Shown here: positions 55,062 through 64,000 of the stretch, one piece after another
Numbering within the stretch: the stretch's first letter is position 1
Layout of the letters: each line of letters begins with the position of its first letter
Source: an uncultured Clostridia bacterium
Lineage (GTDB): Bacteria; Bacillota; Clostridia; Lachnospirales; Cellulosilyticaceae
Length of the DNA: 64,000 nt
Assembly: GCA_937981575.1 (NCBI GenBank)
Contig: CALJNR010000043.1
Location: 28,847 to 92,846 of the forward strand
Direction of reading: 5' to 3'
Notes under the pieces: model-generated
The model's input: the letters and a program-made list of their open reading frames with translations, nothing else
What the model was told of the DNA's origin: nothing
Databases searched by the model: none
Translations under genes and position numbers: made by a program

Positions 55062-55288
55062 GTACGCATATTTTTTCGTGAAGCTTGTTTTATGCTAGTG
55101 TGTCATATATAATTTTCTTTAGATCAGGCTTCAATCACCAAAATCATTAAAACCGAAACAATCTTATGGGAAACTTTTATCACTATTTTTCTTTTTCAAA
55201 TGGGTATGATTAAAAAAGCAGCTTGCAGTCATTAAGGTGAATCGGTCAATCTTATACTCGTACAGAGTGAAATCAGAAAGGAAAAAGG

Positions 55289-57022
55289 ATGTTAGGACTT
55301 GCAAAGTATTTAAAATATTTTAGGATGCCTCTTTTGGCAGCTGTTATTGCACTTTTTATACAGGCTATGTGTGACCTTGCTTTACCTGACCTTATGTCAG
55401 GCATTGTTAATGAGGGGATAGCTGGTGGGAGTACGCCGTATATCATACGGGTTGGAGCTGTTATGTTAGGTGTGTCGCTTACAGCTGCTGCCTGCACAGT
55501 AATAAGCAGTTATTTTGCAGCTCAAATTTCAGCTGGAGCAGCAAAACACTTAAGAAGAGACTTGTTTGAAAAGGTGGAGAGCTTCTCTAATAACGAATTC
55601 GATAAGTTTTCTACCTCATCATTAATTACAAGAACAACTAATGATGTTATGCAGCTCCAGATGTTTGTTTTTATGATGATTAGAATGTTTTGTTATGCGC
55701 CAATTATCGGCTTCGGAGGCATTATTAAAACACTTACTTCTGATTTATCCATGTCATGGATTATTGGAGCAGCTGTGATTATCTTATTAGGCTTTATTGT
55801 CTTGATGGCATCTATGACGCTTCCTAAGTTTAAACAAGTACAAAGGCTTATTGACAGGCTTAATCTTGTGATGCGCGAAAACTTAAGCGGGATGCTCATT
55901 ATAAGAGCTTTTGGAACTGAGAAGTTTGAAGAAGAACGCTTTGATAAGGCTAATACAGAACTTACCGAGACCAATCTTTTTGTGAACAGGGCAGCTGCAT
56001 TTATGATGCCTATGATGGTACTTACAATGAATATTGTAACAATTGTCATTATATGGGTAGGCGCACATCAGATTGCAGCACTTAAAATGCAGGTTGGTGA
56101 TATGATAGCTTTTATGCAGTATGCTATGCAGATTATTATGTCTTTTGTCATGTTGTCATTTATGTTTATTATGCTGCCGAGAGCTTCGGTTTCAGCAGAG
56201 CGTATTAAGGAGATACTGGATATAGAGCCTGCTATTTGTGATGAACATGCTTCCAAAACCTTTAATAAGGATTTCAAAGGGACGATACTATTTAAAGATG
56301 TATGTTTTCGTTATCCAGGGGCAGAAGAAAATATTCTTCAGCATATCAGCTTTACCGCGAAACCTTCCGAGACTACTGCTATTATTGGATCAACAGGAAG
56401 CGGAAAGACGACACTGGTTAATCTTATTCCTCGGTTTTATGACGTATCCGAAGGACAAATTTTAATAGATGGAATAGATATCAGAGAGCTTTCACTTTAT
56501 GAGCTTCGCAGTAAAATTGGGTATGTCCCTCAGAAAGGCATGCTTTTTTCGGGAACGATAGCCAGCAACCTGCGTTTTGCAGATCAAATGACTGATATGA
56601 AAGATTTAGAAACTGCGGCACGCATTGCACAGGCCAAAGCCTTTATCAACTCAAAACCAGAAGGATTCGAGTCTGAAATAGCTCAGGGAGGAACGAACGT
56701 ATCTGGCGGACAGAAACAGCGGCTGGCGATAGCGCGGGCTTTGGTTAAAAAGGCCCCTATTTATATATTCGATGATAGCTTCTCGGCCCTTGATTTTAAG
56801 ACAGATGCAGCACTTAGGAAGGCACTAAAAGAAGAATTAGAGGGGGCCTTAGTCCTTCTAATTGCGCAAAGAGTTCATACCATTATGGATGCGGATCAGA
56901 TTATTGTGCTGGATGAAGGGCAAATAGCAGGGATTGGTACCCATAGTGAGCTGATGAAAAACTGCGGAGTCTATCAGGAAATTGCTTTTTCTCAGCTTTC
57001 AAAGGAGGAACTTCAGCTATGA
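55289..57022 (+). CDS. ABC exporter half-transporter with degenerate Walker B (heterodimer subunit 1)
   Basis: The 577-residue protein has an N-terminal six-helix exporter domain (about 1-310) and an ATPase domain with Walker A 'GSTGSGKTT' (about 367-375), signature 'VSGGQKQR' and Walker B 'IYIFDDSFSALD', where Asp replaces the catalytic Glu. That change is typical of one partner in heterodimeric exporters such as BmrCD, LmrCD or TM287/288. The next gene overlaps its stop by four bases. Substrate probably drugs or lipids, not determined. Confidence 0.93.
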   Translation: MLGLAKYLKYFRMPLLAAVIALFIQAMCDLALPDLMSGIVNEGIAGGSTPYIIRVGAVMLGVSLTAAACTVISSYFAAQISAGAAKHLRRDLFEKVESFSNNEFDKFSTSSLITRTTNDVMQLQMFVFMMIRMFCYAPIIGFGGIIKTLTSDLSMSWIIGAAVIILLGFIVLMASMTLPKFKQVQRLIDRLNLVMRENLSGMLIIRAFGTEKFEEERFDKANTELTETNLFVNRAAAFMMPMMVLTMNIVTIVIIWVGAHQIAALKMQVGDMIAFMQYAMQIIMSFVMLSFMFIMLPRASVSAERIKEILDIEPAICDEHASKTFNKDFKGTILFKDVCFRYPGAEENILQHISFTAKPSETTAIIGSTGSGKTTLVNLIPRFYDVSEGQILIDGIDIRELSLYELRSKIGYVPQKGMLFSGTIASNLRFADQMTDMKDLETAARIAQAKAFINSKPEGFESEIAQGGTNVSGGQKQRLAIARALVKKAPIYIFDDSFSALDFKTDAALRKALKEELEGALVLLIAQRVHTIMDADQIIVLDEGQIAGIGTHSELMKNCGVYQEIAFSQLSKEELQL

Positions 57023-58881
57023 GTGATCTGAAAAATTATCAAAAACAAAGACCTCCAAGACGTGGTTTTATGGGTCATGGAGGCGGCGTTCCCATGCAGG
57101 GGGAAAAGGCACAGAACTTCAAGACAACCATGAAAAAACTTATAGACTATTTGAAGCAGTATAATTTTTTTATTGTAATCGTAATCATCCTTGCAGTCCT
57201 ATCTGCGGTATTTCAAATTATAGGGCCATTTATTCTTGGCCTTGTGACTACAAAAGTTTTTGAAGGCATCAAGGCTTACGAGCTTCAGGGGACTGTCAGC
57301 ATTGATTTTATATATATAAGAAATCAAATGATGATTCTTACCAGTTTATACATGGTTTCAGCTTTATTTGCTTATCTTCAAGGATGGCTCATGTCAGGGG
57401 CCGCGATGAAAGTTACTTATCAGTTTCGAAAGGATATCACTAAGAAGATTCATCGTATGCCGCTTAAATATTTTGATTCCAAGTCACATGGAGAGATTTT
57501 ATCCCGAGTTACTAATGATGTAGATACAGTGAGTCAAACTTTAACTCAGAGTTTAACGCAAATAGTTGCCTCTGTTGTTACTGTCCTGGGGGTACTTGTG
57601 ATGATGCTCGTGATTAGTCCAGTGATGACAATCGTTAGTTTGCTGATTATACCACTTTCTATGGGGTTTATTATGCTTATTGTTAAGCATTCTCAAAAGC
57701 ACTTCAAAAAGCAGCAGGAGTATCTTGGACATGTCAATGGACAGGTAGAAGAAAACTATTCTGGGCATAATATTATTCAAGTATTTAATGGAGAAAAAGA
57801 AGCCATCGAAAGGTTTAATAAGGATAATGAAAAGCTTTATGAAGCCGCGTGGAAGTCACAGTTTTTATCAGGGATGATGATGCCAGTAATGGCTTTCATT
57901 GGCAACCTGGGTTATGTGGCTGTCTGCATTCTAGGAGGCTATCTGGCCGTTGTTCAGATGATAACAGTCGGCAATATACAAGCCTTTATACACTATATGA
58001 GGCAGTTTACACAGCCAATGTCACAGCTTGCTAATATTTCTAATACGCTTCAGTCGACAGCAGCAGCAGCTGAAAGAGTATTTGAGTTTTTGGAGGAGCA
58101 AGAAGAGATTGACCATACTTCTGAGATTTTGCCAATAGATAACGTAAAAGGTAAAGTCACATTTAAAAATGTCAATTTTGGCTATGATCTCAATCAGGCT
58201 GTTATTAATAACCTTTCACTTGAAGTTCAGCCAGGACAGACAGTTGCAATAGTAGGGCCAACAGGAGCGGGGAAAACAACAATCGTTAAGCTGCTTATGC
58301 GTTTTTATGAGATTCAGAGCGGAAGGATTTATGTAGATGGCTATAATATTCAAGATTTCACAAGAAGAGATTTGAGAAAATTATATGGCATGGTTTTGCA
58401 GGATACTTGGCTTTATCATGCGAGTATTATGGAAAATATCCGTTATGGCAGGCTAAGTGCAACGGATGAAGAGGTGATTGCGGCGGCAAAAGCCGCCCAT
58501 GTTGACAGCTTCGTTCATGCTTTGCCAGAAGGCTATCAAATGGTTTTAAGTGAGGAGTCAGATAATCTTTCGGAGGGGCAAAAGCAGCTGATCACCATTG
58601 CAAGAGCTATTCTTGCGGATCCTAAAATTCTTATCCTTGATGAGGCCACAAGTTCTGTAGATACCAGAACAGAAGTATTTGTTCAAAAGGCCATGAAAAA
58701 TCTCATGCAAGGGAGGACAAGTTTTGTCATTGCCCACAGGCTCTCTACGATTAAAGATGCCGATTTGATTCTGGTGATGAAGGATGGTGACATTGTTGAA
58801 CAAGGAAAGCATCAGGAGCTGCTTAGACAGGGAGGACTTTATGCTGAGCTCTACAACAGTCAGTTTGACAAAGAGGCATAG
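57019..58881 (+). CDS. ABC exporter half-transporter with canonical Walker B (heterodimer subunit 2)
   Basis: The 620-residue protein has a longer cytosolic N-terminus (about 1-45, basic), a six-helix exporter domain and an ATPase domain with Walker A 'GPTGAGKTT' (about 415-423), signature 'LSEGQKQL' (Glu for the second Gly) and Walker B 'ILILDEATSSVD' with the catalytic Glu. Combined with subunit 1, one ATP site is canonical (signature of 1 with Walker B of 2) and one degenerate (Walker B of 1 with signature of 2), the classic asymmetric pair. ATGA overlap couples translation. Confidence 0.94.
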   Translation: MSDLKNYQKQRPPRRGFMGHGGGVPMQGEKAQNFKTTMKKLIDYLKQYNFFIVIVIILAVLSAVFQIIGPFILGLVTTKVFEGIKAYELQGTVSIDFIYIRNQMMILTSLYMVSALFAYLQGWLMSGAAMKVTYQFRKDITKKIHRMPLKYFDSKSHGEILSRVTNDVDTVSQTLTQSLTQIVASVVTVLGVLVMMLVISPVMTIVSLLIIPLSMGFIMLIVKHSQKHFKKQQEYLGHVNGQVEENYSGHNIIQVFNGEKEAIERFNKDNEKLYEAAWKSQFLSGMMMPVMAFIGNLGYVAVCILGGYLAVVQMITVGNIQAFIHYMRQFTQPMSQLANISNTLQSTAAAAERVFEFLEEQEEIDHTSEILPIDNVKGKVTFKNVNFGYDLNQAVINNLSLEVQPGQTVAIVGPTGAGKTTIVKLLMRFYEIQSGRIYVDGYNIQDFTRRDLRKLYGMVLQDTWLYHASIMENIRYGRLSATDEEVIAAAKAAHVDSFVHALPEGYQMVLSEESDNLSEGQKQLITIARAILADPKILILDEATSSVDTRTEVFVQKAMKNLMQGRTSFVIAHRLSTIKDADLILVMKDGDIVEQGKHQELLRQGGLYAELYNSQFDKEA

Positions 58882-58892
58882 ATAAATGGGTT

Positions 58893-58937
58893 AAAAAAAA
58901 GAACTGTCACTTTTCTTAAGGTGACAGTTCTTTTTTT
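58893..58937. terminator. bidirectional terminator between the convergent ABC exporter and ABC-F genes
   Basis: AAGAACTGTCAC (ending 58910) pairs with GTGACAGTTCTT (from 58921), with A-run before and T-run after, so it works on both strands. Confidence 0.92.
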
Positions 58938-58951
58938 AGGCAGGCAGTCTA

Positions 58952-60508
58952 TTAAATGACTTTTGTGGTCCAGTCTTCTACATTCCATACATCAGTAATA
59001 AAACTTTCATAAAAATAAGGTTCATGGGAAACAAGGATAATTGTGCCTTTAAATTCGCGAAGCGCCTTTTCAAGTTCGTCTTTTGCCTCCGGGTCTAGGT
59101 GGTTGGTCGGCTCATCCAGTACAAGGAGATTAAGGTCGCGCATTAAAATTTTACATAAGCGGACTTTGGCATTTTCTCCCCCGGAAAGAACCTTCATAGG
59201 GCTTGTAATATGTTCAGTTGTAAGCCCGCACTTCGCAAGTTCAGAACGCACTTCATGATTATTCATGGAAGGGTATTCATTCCATATTTCTTCAAGGGCC
59301 GTGTTGAGATTGCTTCTAGAATCTTCTTGTTCAAAATAGCCGTATTCCACATTTTCGCCGAATTCAACTTCACCAGAGATAGGTTTGAGGATACCTAAAA
59401 GTGTTTTGAGAAGCGTAGATTTACCAAGTCCATTCACGCCGCATATAGCTATTTTTTTACCTCTTTCAATTTTAAAGGTTAAAGGACTTGTAAGGGGTTC
59501 ATCATAGCCTATAACAAGATTTTCAGCTTCAATAAGAAAGCGGCTTGGCGCTTTAGCTTCTTTGAATTTAAAAGTTGGCTTTGGTTTTTCTCTAGGCTTT
59601 TCAATAATATCCATCTTTTCAAGCTGTTTCATACGGCTCTTAGCCATACCGGTGGTTGCAACTCTGGCTTTATTTCTGGCAATGAAATCTTCAAGTTTAT
59701 CAATTTCTTTTTGCTGACGCTCATAAGCCTGCTCCTGCTGACGCTTTTTAAGTTCAAACAGGCGCTGGAATTCATCATAGTTTCCGACATACCTGGTAAG
59801 TTCACAGTTTACAACATGGTAAATAATATTACACACACTATTAATAAATGGAATATCGTGAGAAACAAGAATAAAGGCATTCTCGTAGTTCTGCAGATAG
59901 CGCTTTAGCCATTCAATATGATTTTCGTCCAAATAGTTTGTAGGTTCATCAAGAATTAAGATGGTTGGATTTTGGAGCAGAAGTTTTGTAAGCAGAACCT
60001 TTGTACGTTGGCCGCCGCTAAGTTCATCTACCCTGCGTTCGAGGCCGATATCTCCAAGACCAAGCCCTTGTGCAACTTCTTCAATTTTTGAATCGAGTGT
60101 ATAAAACCCACTGGCATCCAAGATATTTTGTATTTCAGCTGCATCTTCCATCATTTTGGTCATTTCTGTATCAGAAGCTTCCCCCATACGTTCATAAATG
60201 GCCAGCATTTCTTTTTCAAGTTCAAAAATATGATTAAAAGCAAGCCTCAGATTATCCCGGATACTGCTACCAGGTTCTAAGGCAGCATGTTGGTCAAGAT
60301 AGCCTACTGTGACACGGTTTGACCATTCAATCGTTCCTTCATCTGGCATAAGCTTTCCTGTAATTATATTTAAAAAAGTGGATTTACCTTCACCGTTTGC
60401 TCCAACTAAAGCAACGTGCTCACCTTTTAGCAAACGGAAAGAAACATCCTCTAAAATTGCACGGGACCCAAATCCATGAGTGACATTTTTAACGGTTAAT
60501 ATACTCAT
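58952..60508 (-). CDS. ABC-F family ATPase, YkpA/YbiT-like
   Basis: The 518-residue product has two ABC ATPase domains joined by a charged linker (about 245-320) and no membrane domain: Walker A 'GANGEGKST' (about 36-44) and 'GVNGLGKST' (about 351-359), signatures 'LSGGQRTK' and 'LSGGENAK', Walker B 'LDEPTNYLD' and 'LDEPTNHLD'. ABC-F proteins act on the ribosome as translation factors or antibiotic-protection proteins. The short linker and overall pattern resemble the housekeeping YkpA/YbiT group more than known resistance proteins, but this is a judgement by eye. Confidence 0.9.
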   Translation of the reverse strand: MSILTVKNVTHGFGSRAILEDVSFRLLKGEHVALVGANGEGKSTFLNIITGKLMPDEGTIEWSNRVTVGYLDQHAALEPGSSIRDNLRLAFNHIFELEKEMLAIYERMGEASDTEMTKMMEDAAEIQNILDASGFYTLDSKIEEVAQGLGLGDIGLERRVDELSGGQRTKVLLTKLLLQNPTILILDEPTNYLDENHIEWLKRYLQNYENAFILVSHDIPFINSVCNIIYHVVNCELTRYVGNYDEFQRLFELKKRQQEQAYERQQKEIDKLEDFIARNKARVATTGMAKSRMKQLEKMDIIEKPREKPKPTFKFKEAKAPSRFLIEAENLVIGYDEPLTSPLTFKIERGKKIAICGVNGLGKSTLLKTLLGILKPISGEVEFGENVEYGYFEQEDSRSNLNTALEEIWNEYPSMNNHEVRSELAKCGLTTEHITSPMKVLSGGENAKVRLCKILMRDLNLLVLDEPTNHLDPEAKDELEKALREFKGTIILVSHEPYFYESFITDVWNVEDWTTKVI

Positions 60509-60670
60509 TGTCCTTCTCCTTTGTTCATAAAATACATCCTTTTTATCATAATAGAAAAAGAGGTAAATGTATAGAGCTTATCTTTATAAATCTACAAATT
60601 CTTTGATAAAGGATTACAAAAGATGATAGGTACAGCCTGAACGCATGTATAAGGGGCAGAAGCGTAAAAA

Positions 60671-60711
60671 AATACTAAAGGCTTAACTTACTATAAGCCT
60701 TTAGTATTTTT
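60671..60711. terminator. bidirectional terminator before the PHP gene end
   Basis: AATACTAAAGGCTTA (60671-60685) pairs with TAAGCCTTTAGTATT (60694-60708), with A-run and T-run at the ends. On the minus strand it terminates the PHP gene. Confidence 0.88.
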
Positions 60712-61567
60712 AAAGAGAAGAGGTATTTAGTTTTTTTTGCATTGCAGTTGTAAGCTCGTAAGGAACTTGAAGGTTTCCGTAGCCGATGCCGATATCAAGC
60801 CCAGGTTTGTAATCCCCATGAAAATCACTGCCGCCTGTAGGAAACAGCTTGTATTTTAAACATAATTTTAAAAGGTCTACCACCTCTTCTTTGCTATGAG
60901 TAGAGTAAAGTGTTTCCATACCATCAAGACCTAATGCGGTCAGTTCGTTTAGCATCACTTCTTTTTCACTGGATGAAAAGCCATATAAATTTGGATGAGC
61001 CAGGACCGCAAGACCACCAGCCTCATGAATTGTATCAATACATTCTTTCGGGGCAAAACGCACTCTTTTGACATAACCTGGATGTCCGTGGCCTATATAT
61101 TTTTCAAAAGCTTCCTGCCGAGTCGCCACATAGCCTTTGCGGTACAGTGCTGTTGCGAAGTGGGCTCTTGTGTAAATCGTATCAGGAGAGCTGTCAGCGG
61201 CCAAATCTTCTTCTGTAATCGTAAAGCCTAGATTATTGAGATTGCTGAGCATTTTCAAATTTCTTTGCCTGCGGCTTTCTACAAGGTATTTTAATTTATC
61301 AATGAGTTTTTGATTTTCATAATCTATATAATAGCCTAGAATATGAACTTCTTTTGACAGATATTCAGCTGAAAATTCTATGCCGGCAATGACTTCAAGA
61401 CCAACCTCCAGACCTTTTTGAATACAATCTTCTATCCCCCCAACCGTATCATGGTCAGTGAGGGCAATGGCGCTCAATCCTTTATTTTTGGCATAAACAG
61501 CAAGTTCTGAGGGAGAAAAAGTACCATCAGAAATATTAGAATGGACATGCAGGTCAATAAGTTTCAT
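60710..61567 (-). CDS. PHP-domain phosphoesterase (RNase AM / YciV-like)
   Basis: The 285-residue product is a stand-alone PHP phosphoesterase. Metal ligands are visible in 'DLHVHSNISDGT' (5-16), 'ALTDHDTVGG' (about 35-44), 'GIEFSAEY' and the terminal 'GGSDFHGD' (about 248-255). Relatives hydrolyse 3',5'-nucleoside bisphosphates or trim RNA 5' ends. GGAGG lies six to seven bases before the ATG on the minus strand. Confidence 0.88.
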   Translation of the reverse strand: MKLIDLHVHSNISDGTFSPSELAVYAKNKGLSAIALTDHDTVGGIEDCIQKGLEVGLEVIAGIEFSAEYLSKEVHILGYYIDYENQKLIDKLKYLVESRRQRNLKMLSNLNNLGFTITEEDLAADSSPDTIYTRAHFATALYRKGYVATRQEAFEKYIGHGHPGYVKRVRFAPKECIDTIHEAGGLAVLAHPNLYGFSSSEKEVMLNELTALGLDGMETLYSTHSKEEVVDLLKLCLKYKLFPTGGSDFHGDYKPGLDIGIGYGNLQVPYELTTAMQKKLNTSSL

Positions 61568-61658
61568 AGATTTTCCTCCTTTTATATGATTATTTTATCA
61601 TACTTGGCCATAAATGCACGTAAAATATTAATAACTATATGAGTAAGGAGGGAAGAAA

Positions 61659-62069
61659 ATGCACAGGAATAAATTAAAAAGCAAACAAAAACTGGATATG
61701 CCAGGTGCTGTGATTGCCATGCTTAAAGCAAATGTCATGGCCTATGTTGTTACAGCAATTTTTATTTTGCTGGGATCAATCGTTCTTACATACACCAATG
61801 CCTCCGCAGCTGTTGAAAACTGGATCGTACTTATCGGCATTATTTTGTCAGCTTTTTTAGCAGGTTATGATACTGCTAAAGTAGACACTAGAAATGGATA
61901 CAAATGGGGAGCAATGGGAGGAACACTTTACTTTATTTTGTTTTTAGTTCTTGGCACACTCGTAAATGAGTTAAAGACGCTATCTATAGGAGCCATGTTC
62001 ATGATCGCATTTGCTGTTATTATCAGCAGCACAATAGCAGGAATGATTTCAGTAAATTATGGGAAATAA
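61659..62069 (+). CDS. TIGR04086-family membrane protein
   Basis: The 136-residue protein has four predicted membrane helices (about 28-46, 55-70, 83-102 and 108-130) after a basic N-terminus. Proteins of this family (TIGR04086) lie beside the SCIFF locus in many Clostridia, as here, 76 bases before scfA. The role is unknown; the conserved association suggests, but does not prove, a part in SCIFF export or sensing. AGGAGG precedes the ATG. Confidence 0.8.
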   Translation: MHRNKLKSKQKLDMPGAVIAMLKANVMAYVVTAIFILLGSIVLTYTNASAAVENWIVLIGIILSAFLAGYDTAKVDTRNGYKWGAMGGTLYFILFLVLGTLVNELKTLSIGAMFMIAFAVIISSTIAGMISVNYGK

Positions 62070-62082
62070 ACCTTCAAGTTGT

Positions 62083-62110
62083 TTGCAAACCCTGAAACAT
62101 ATGTTATAAT
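62083..62110 (+). promoter_or_regulatory. sigma-A promoter of scfA
   Basis: TTGCAA (62083-62088), 16 bases, TATAAT (62105-62110), 35 bases before the SCIFF start. Confidence 0.7.
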
Positions 62111-62145
62111 AATAAAGGTTTGTAATCAGGAGGGAGAATGTTATT

Positions 62146-62283
62146 ATGAAACATATCAAAACATTAAACACTAAAAATTTACCTTGCAGTGCAAAAAAAG
62201 GTGGATGCGGAGAATGCCAAACATCTTGTCAATCAGCTTGTAAAACATCATGTACTGTAGGAAATCAAGCTTGCGAAAAGTAA
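62146..62283 (+). CDS. scfA: SCIFF ranthipeptide precursor (six-cysteines-in-forty-five)
   Basis: The 45-residue peptide opens with the family leader 'MKHIKTLNTKNL' and ends with the conserved cysteine-rich core 'CQTSCQSACKTSCTVGNQ'. Cysteines occur at 14, 21, 24, 28, 32, 36 and 43, one more than the six of the family name; the extra one appears to be Cys14 at the leader/core boundary. The maturase installs thioether links between cysteines and Thr/Ser residues. SCIFF is nearly universal in Clostridia and has been linked to quorum-like signalling in some. AGGAGG lies upstream; a nearby ATG at 62139 runs into a stop after two codons. Confidence 0.96.
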   Translation: MKHIKTLNTKNLPCSAKKGGCGECQTSCQSACKTSCTVGNQACEK

Positions 62284-62291
62284 TTTTGCAT

Positions 62292-62324
62292 GCAGCAGTG
62301 ACTTCAAGTCGCTGCTTTTATTTT
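62292..62324 (+). terminator. attenuating terminator between scfA and scfB
   Basis: GCAGC...GACTT pairs with AAGTC...GCTGC (62292-62315), followed by TTTTATTTT. No second promoter is obvious before scfB, so partial read-through would give much precursor and little maturase. Confidence 0.75.
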
Positions 62325-62381
62325 GGTCTTGAAAAAGGATAAACCAGTTGATTTTATTCTAGCAAAAGAAAGGATGATGGC

Positions 62382-63737
62382 ATGATCCATAAATTTAAAT
62401 TTGAGAATTCTAATATTGTTATGGATATACATAGCGGAAGTATTCACATACTAGACGATATAGCTTATGAAATAGTAGATGACGTACCTATTCTGGCTAA
62501 GGACGCTGTCATAGAAAAATATAACAAAGTATTTAGCGATGATCAAATTAAAGAAGCTATAGACGAACTCATGCTTTTAAAAGAACAAGAGATGCTCTAT
62601 ACTAAGGATACCTATGAGAGTTTTGTGCCAGCTTTTTTAGAAAGAGAACCTGTTGTTAAAGCGCTTTGCCTGCATGTCGCTCATGACTGTAACTTAGCTT
62701 GCAAGTATTGTTTTGCAGGAGAAGGTGAGTATCATGGCAAGCGCGGTATGATGAGCCTTGAAACCGGGAAAAAAGCAATAGATTTTATTATTACAGAGTC
62801 TAAGCATAGAACAAATATAGAAATAGATTTCTTTGGCGGAGAACCCTTAATGAACTTTGAAGTCGTTAAAGGGGTAGTGGATTATGCAAGACTTAGGGAA
62901 AGCGAAACGGGTAAGCACTTTAGATTTACGATGACAACAAACGGCGTACTCTTAAATGATGAAATAATAGACTATCTTAATGAAAACATGTATAATGTTG
63001 TTTTGAGCCTAGATGGCAGACCAGAAGTTAATGATCATATGCGACCAACGCCTAATGGTAAGGGAAGTTATGAAATCATTTTACCTAAGTTTAAAAAGTT
63101 AGTAGAAAAGAGAAAAGGTAAACAATATTATATCAGAGGAACCTTTACACATCATAATCTGGATTTTTCAGAAGATGTTAAGCACATTACTCAGTCAGGT
63201 TTTAAAGAAGTTTCTATTGAACCAGTAGTAGCACCTACTAGTATGCCCTATGCTCTGCAAGAAGAAGACATAGAAAAAATATGTATGGAGTATGAAACAT
63301 TAGCAAAGCATATGTTAAGTATAGCGAAGCTAGGAGAGACTTTTAATTTCTTTCACTTTATGATTGATTTAGAGGGCGGACCTTGTGTGCATAAAAGACT
63401 TGCAGGCTGTGGTTCAGGGACAGAGTACTTAGCAGTTACACCAGAGGGAGACTTATATCCATGTCATCAATTTGTAGGCCTTCCAGAGTTTAAAATGGGA
63501 GATGTATGTGAGGGGATAAGCAACTTAGAACTTAGAGGTAAGTTTGAACAATGCAATGTTTATAGTAAAGAAGCATGTAAAGCATGTTGGGCAAAGTTCT
63601 ATTGTAGTGGTGGATGTGCAGCTAATTCTTATAATTTTCATGGAGATATCCATACAGTTTATCATATAGGATGTGAGCTTCAAAAGAAAAGAGTAGAATG
63701 TGCGATTGGAATAAAGGCAGAACAACTAGAGTCATAA
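62382..63737 (+). CDS. scfB: SCIFF radical SAM maturase
   Basis: The 451-residue enzyme has an N-terminal peptide-recognition (RRE-like) region (about 1-90), the radical SAM cluster motif 'CNLACKYC' (CxxxCxxC, about 104-111) followed by 'FFGGEPL', and a C-terminal SPASM domain with many cysteines ('GCGSGTEYLAVTPEGDLYPC' in part, 'CKACWAKFYCSGGCAAN') binding auxiliary iron-sulfur clusters. It forms the thioether crosslinks in the ScfA peptide encoded 98 bases upstream. AAAGGATG precedes the ATG 62382. Confidence 0.96.
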   Translation: MIHKFKFENSNIVMDIHSGSIHILDDIAYEIVDDVPILAKDAVIEKYNKVFSDDQIKEAIDELMLLKEQEMLYTKDTYESFVPAFLEREPVVKALCLHVAHDCNLACKYCFAGEGEYHGKRGMMSLETGKKAIDFIITESKHRTNIEIDFFGGEPLMNFEVVKGVVDYARLRESETGKHFRFTMTTNGVLLNDEIIDYLNENMYNVVLSLDGRPEVNDHMRPTPNGKGSYEIILPKFKKLVEKRKGKQYYIRGTFTHHNLDFSEDVKHITQSGFKEVSIEPVVAPTSMPYALQEEDIEKICMEYETLAKHMLSIAKLGETFNFFHFMIDLEGGPCVHKRLAGCGSGTEYLAVTPEGDLYPCHQFVGLPEFKMGDVCEGISNLELRGKFEQCNVYSKEACKACWAKFYCSGGCAANSYNFHGDIHTVYHIGCELQKKRVECAIGIKAEQLES

Positions 63738-63843
63738 AATACAAGAAAAAAAGATATAATTGTTGTTTTTAATTGACTATATTTTGTAGTAATTATATAA
63801 TCAACTTATTGTAGCTTAAAGAGGATTTTAAGGAGGAAAGACA

Positions 63844-64000
63844 ATGAAAGGCAAAAACGCTAAGCTTAAAGGTATTTTTTCTTTCATACTAATGCTTATT
63901 ATAGTAGCAGGAGTAAGTTATGCAGCTTATATAGCAAGTATGAATGTAGGAAAGAGCCAACAAAAAGCTCAAGTAGAAAAGACGCAAGAAGTAGAAGAAG
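63844..64000 (+). CDS. probable protein translocase subunit SecD, N-terminus only
   Basis: Only the first 52 residues are in the window. After a basic start (MKGKNAKLKG) comes one membrane helix (about 10-31, 'IFSFILMLIIVAGVSYAAY') and a charged, Glu/Lys-rich stretch. SCIFF loci in Clostridia are commonly followed by secD-secF, and the N-terminal shape agrees, but no SecD signature is yet visible. AAGGAGG lies six bases before the ATG. Cut off by the window end. Confidence 0.5.
   Translation, partial: MKGKNAKLKGIFSFILMLIIVAGVSYAAYIASMNVGKSQQKAQVEKTQEVEE

Overview
The window reads as the chromosome of a low-GC, endospore-forming, anaerobic member of the Clostridia, probably Lachnospirales. 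The signs are an alpha/beta small acid-soluble spore protein, a SCIFF ranthipeptide with its radical SAM maturase, T-box leaders in front of aminoacyl-tRNA synthetase genes, a PPi-dependent phosphofructokinase beside an ATP-dependent one, and a cellobiose phosphorylase that suggests growth on cellulose. No rRNA, tRNA, CRISPR array or intact insertion sequence was seen. A Cellulosilyticum-like organism would fit, but this is an inference from gene content.

0-9 kb: a spore protein gene, then a leftward block of a small membrane protein, a conserved hypothetical and truA. Next comes a purine block: a purine permease behind a promoter with PurR-box-like sites, then a ZTP (pfl) riboswitch leading into purH. 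An orphan MazF-like protein, the proline symporter putP and a frameshifted SGNH-like gene follow. 9-15 kb (minus strand): an exported stalk-domain protein, the aromatic operon aroF-tyrA-aroA and a PPi-type phosphofructokinase. 15-31 kb (plus strand): T-box-pheST, dnaE, pfkA-pyk, a TrkH/TrkA potassium uptake pair overlapping an RNA methyltransferase gene, and T-box-asnS.

31-44 kb is a defence island. A HEPN-type protein precedes a complete type I restriction-modification operon (hsdM, a small membrane ORF, hsdS, a second HEPN-like gene, hsdR, a zinc metallopeptidase). After about 870 bases without a gene, a GNAT gene leads into an AAA ATPase / DUF4435 TOPRIM pair that matches PARIS (AriA-AriB). 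PARIS responds to phage anti-restriction proteins, so its place beside a type I restriction system makes functional sense.

44-64 kb holds ordinary metabolic and signalling genes: RDD protein, NUDIX hydrolase, HD-GYP phosphodiesterase, cellobiose phosphorylase, moaB, a chemoreceptor, a HAD phosphatase, a GNAT, a heterodimeric ABC exporter, an ABC-F ATPase and a PHP phosphoesterase. The right end is the SCIFF locus: a TIGR04086 membrane protein, scfA, an attenuator, scfB, and the start of a probable secD.

The most unusual signals are RNA-level. (1) A dispersed element has three full copies (about 8.1, 22.9 and 49.4 kb) and one fragment (0.6 kb). Each full copy is two hairpins; in two copies the loops are complementary over 11 bases, with a compensatory base-pair change between copies. 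(2) An apparently unclassified switch-like leader with mutually exclusive helices and a terminator lies in front of moaB. (3) Two unexplained structured intergenic regions flank the restriction island.
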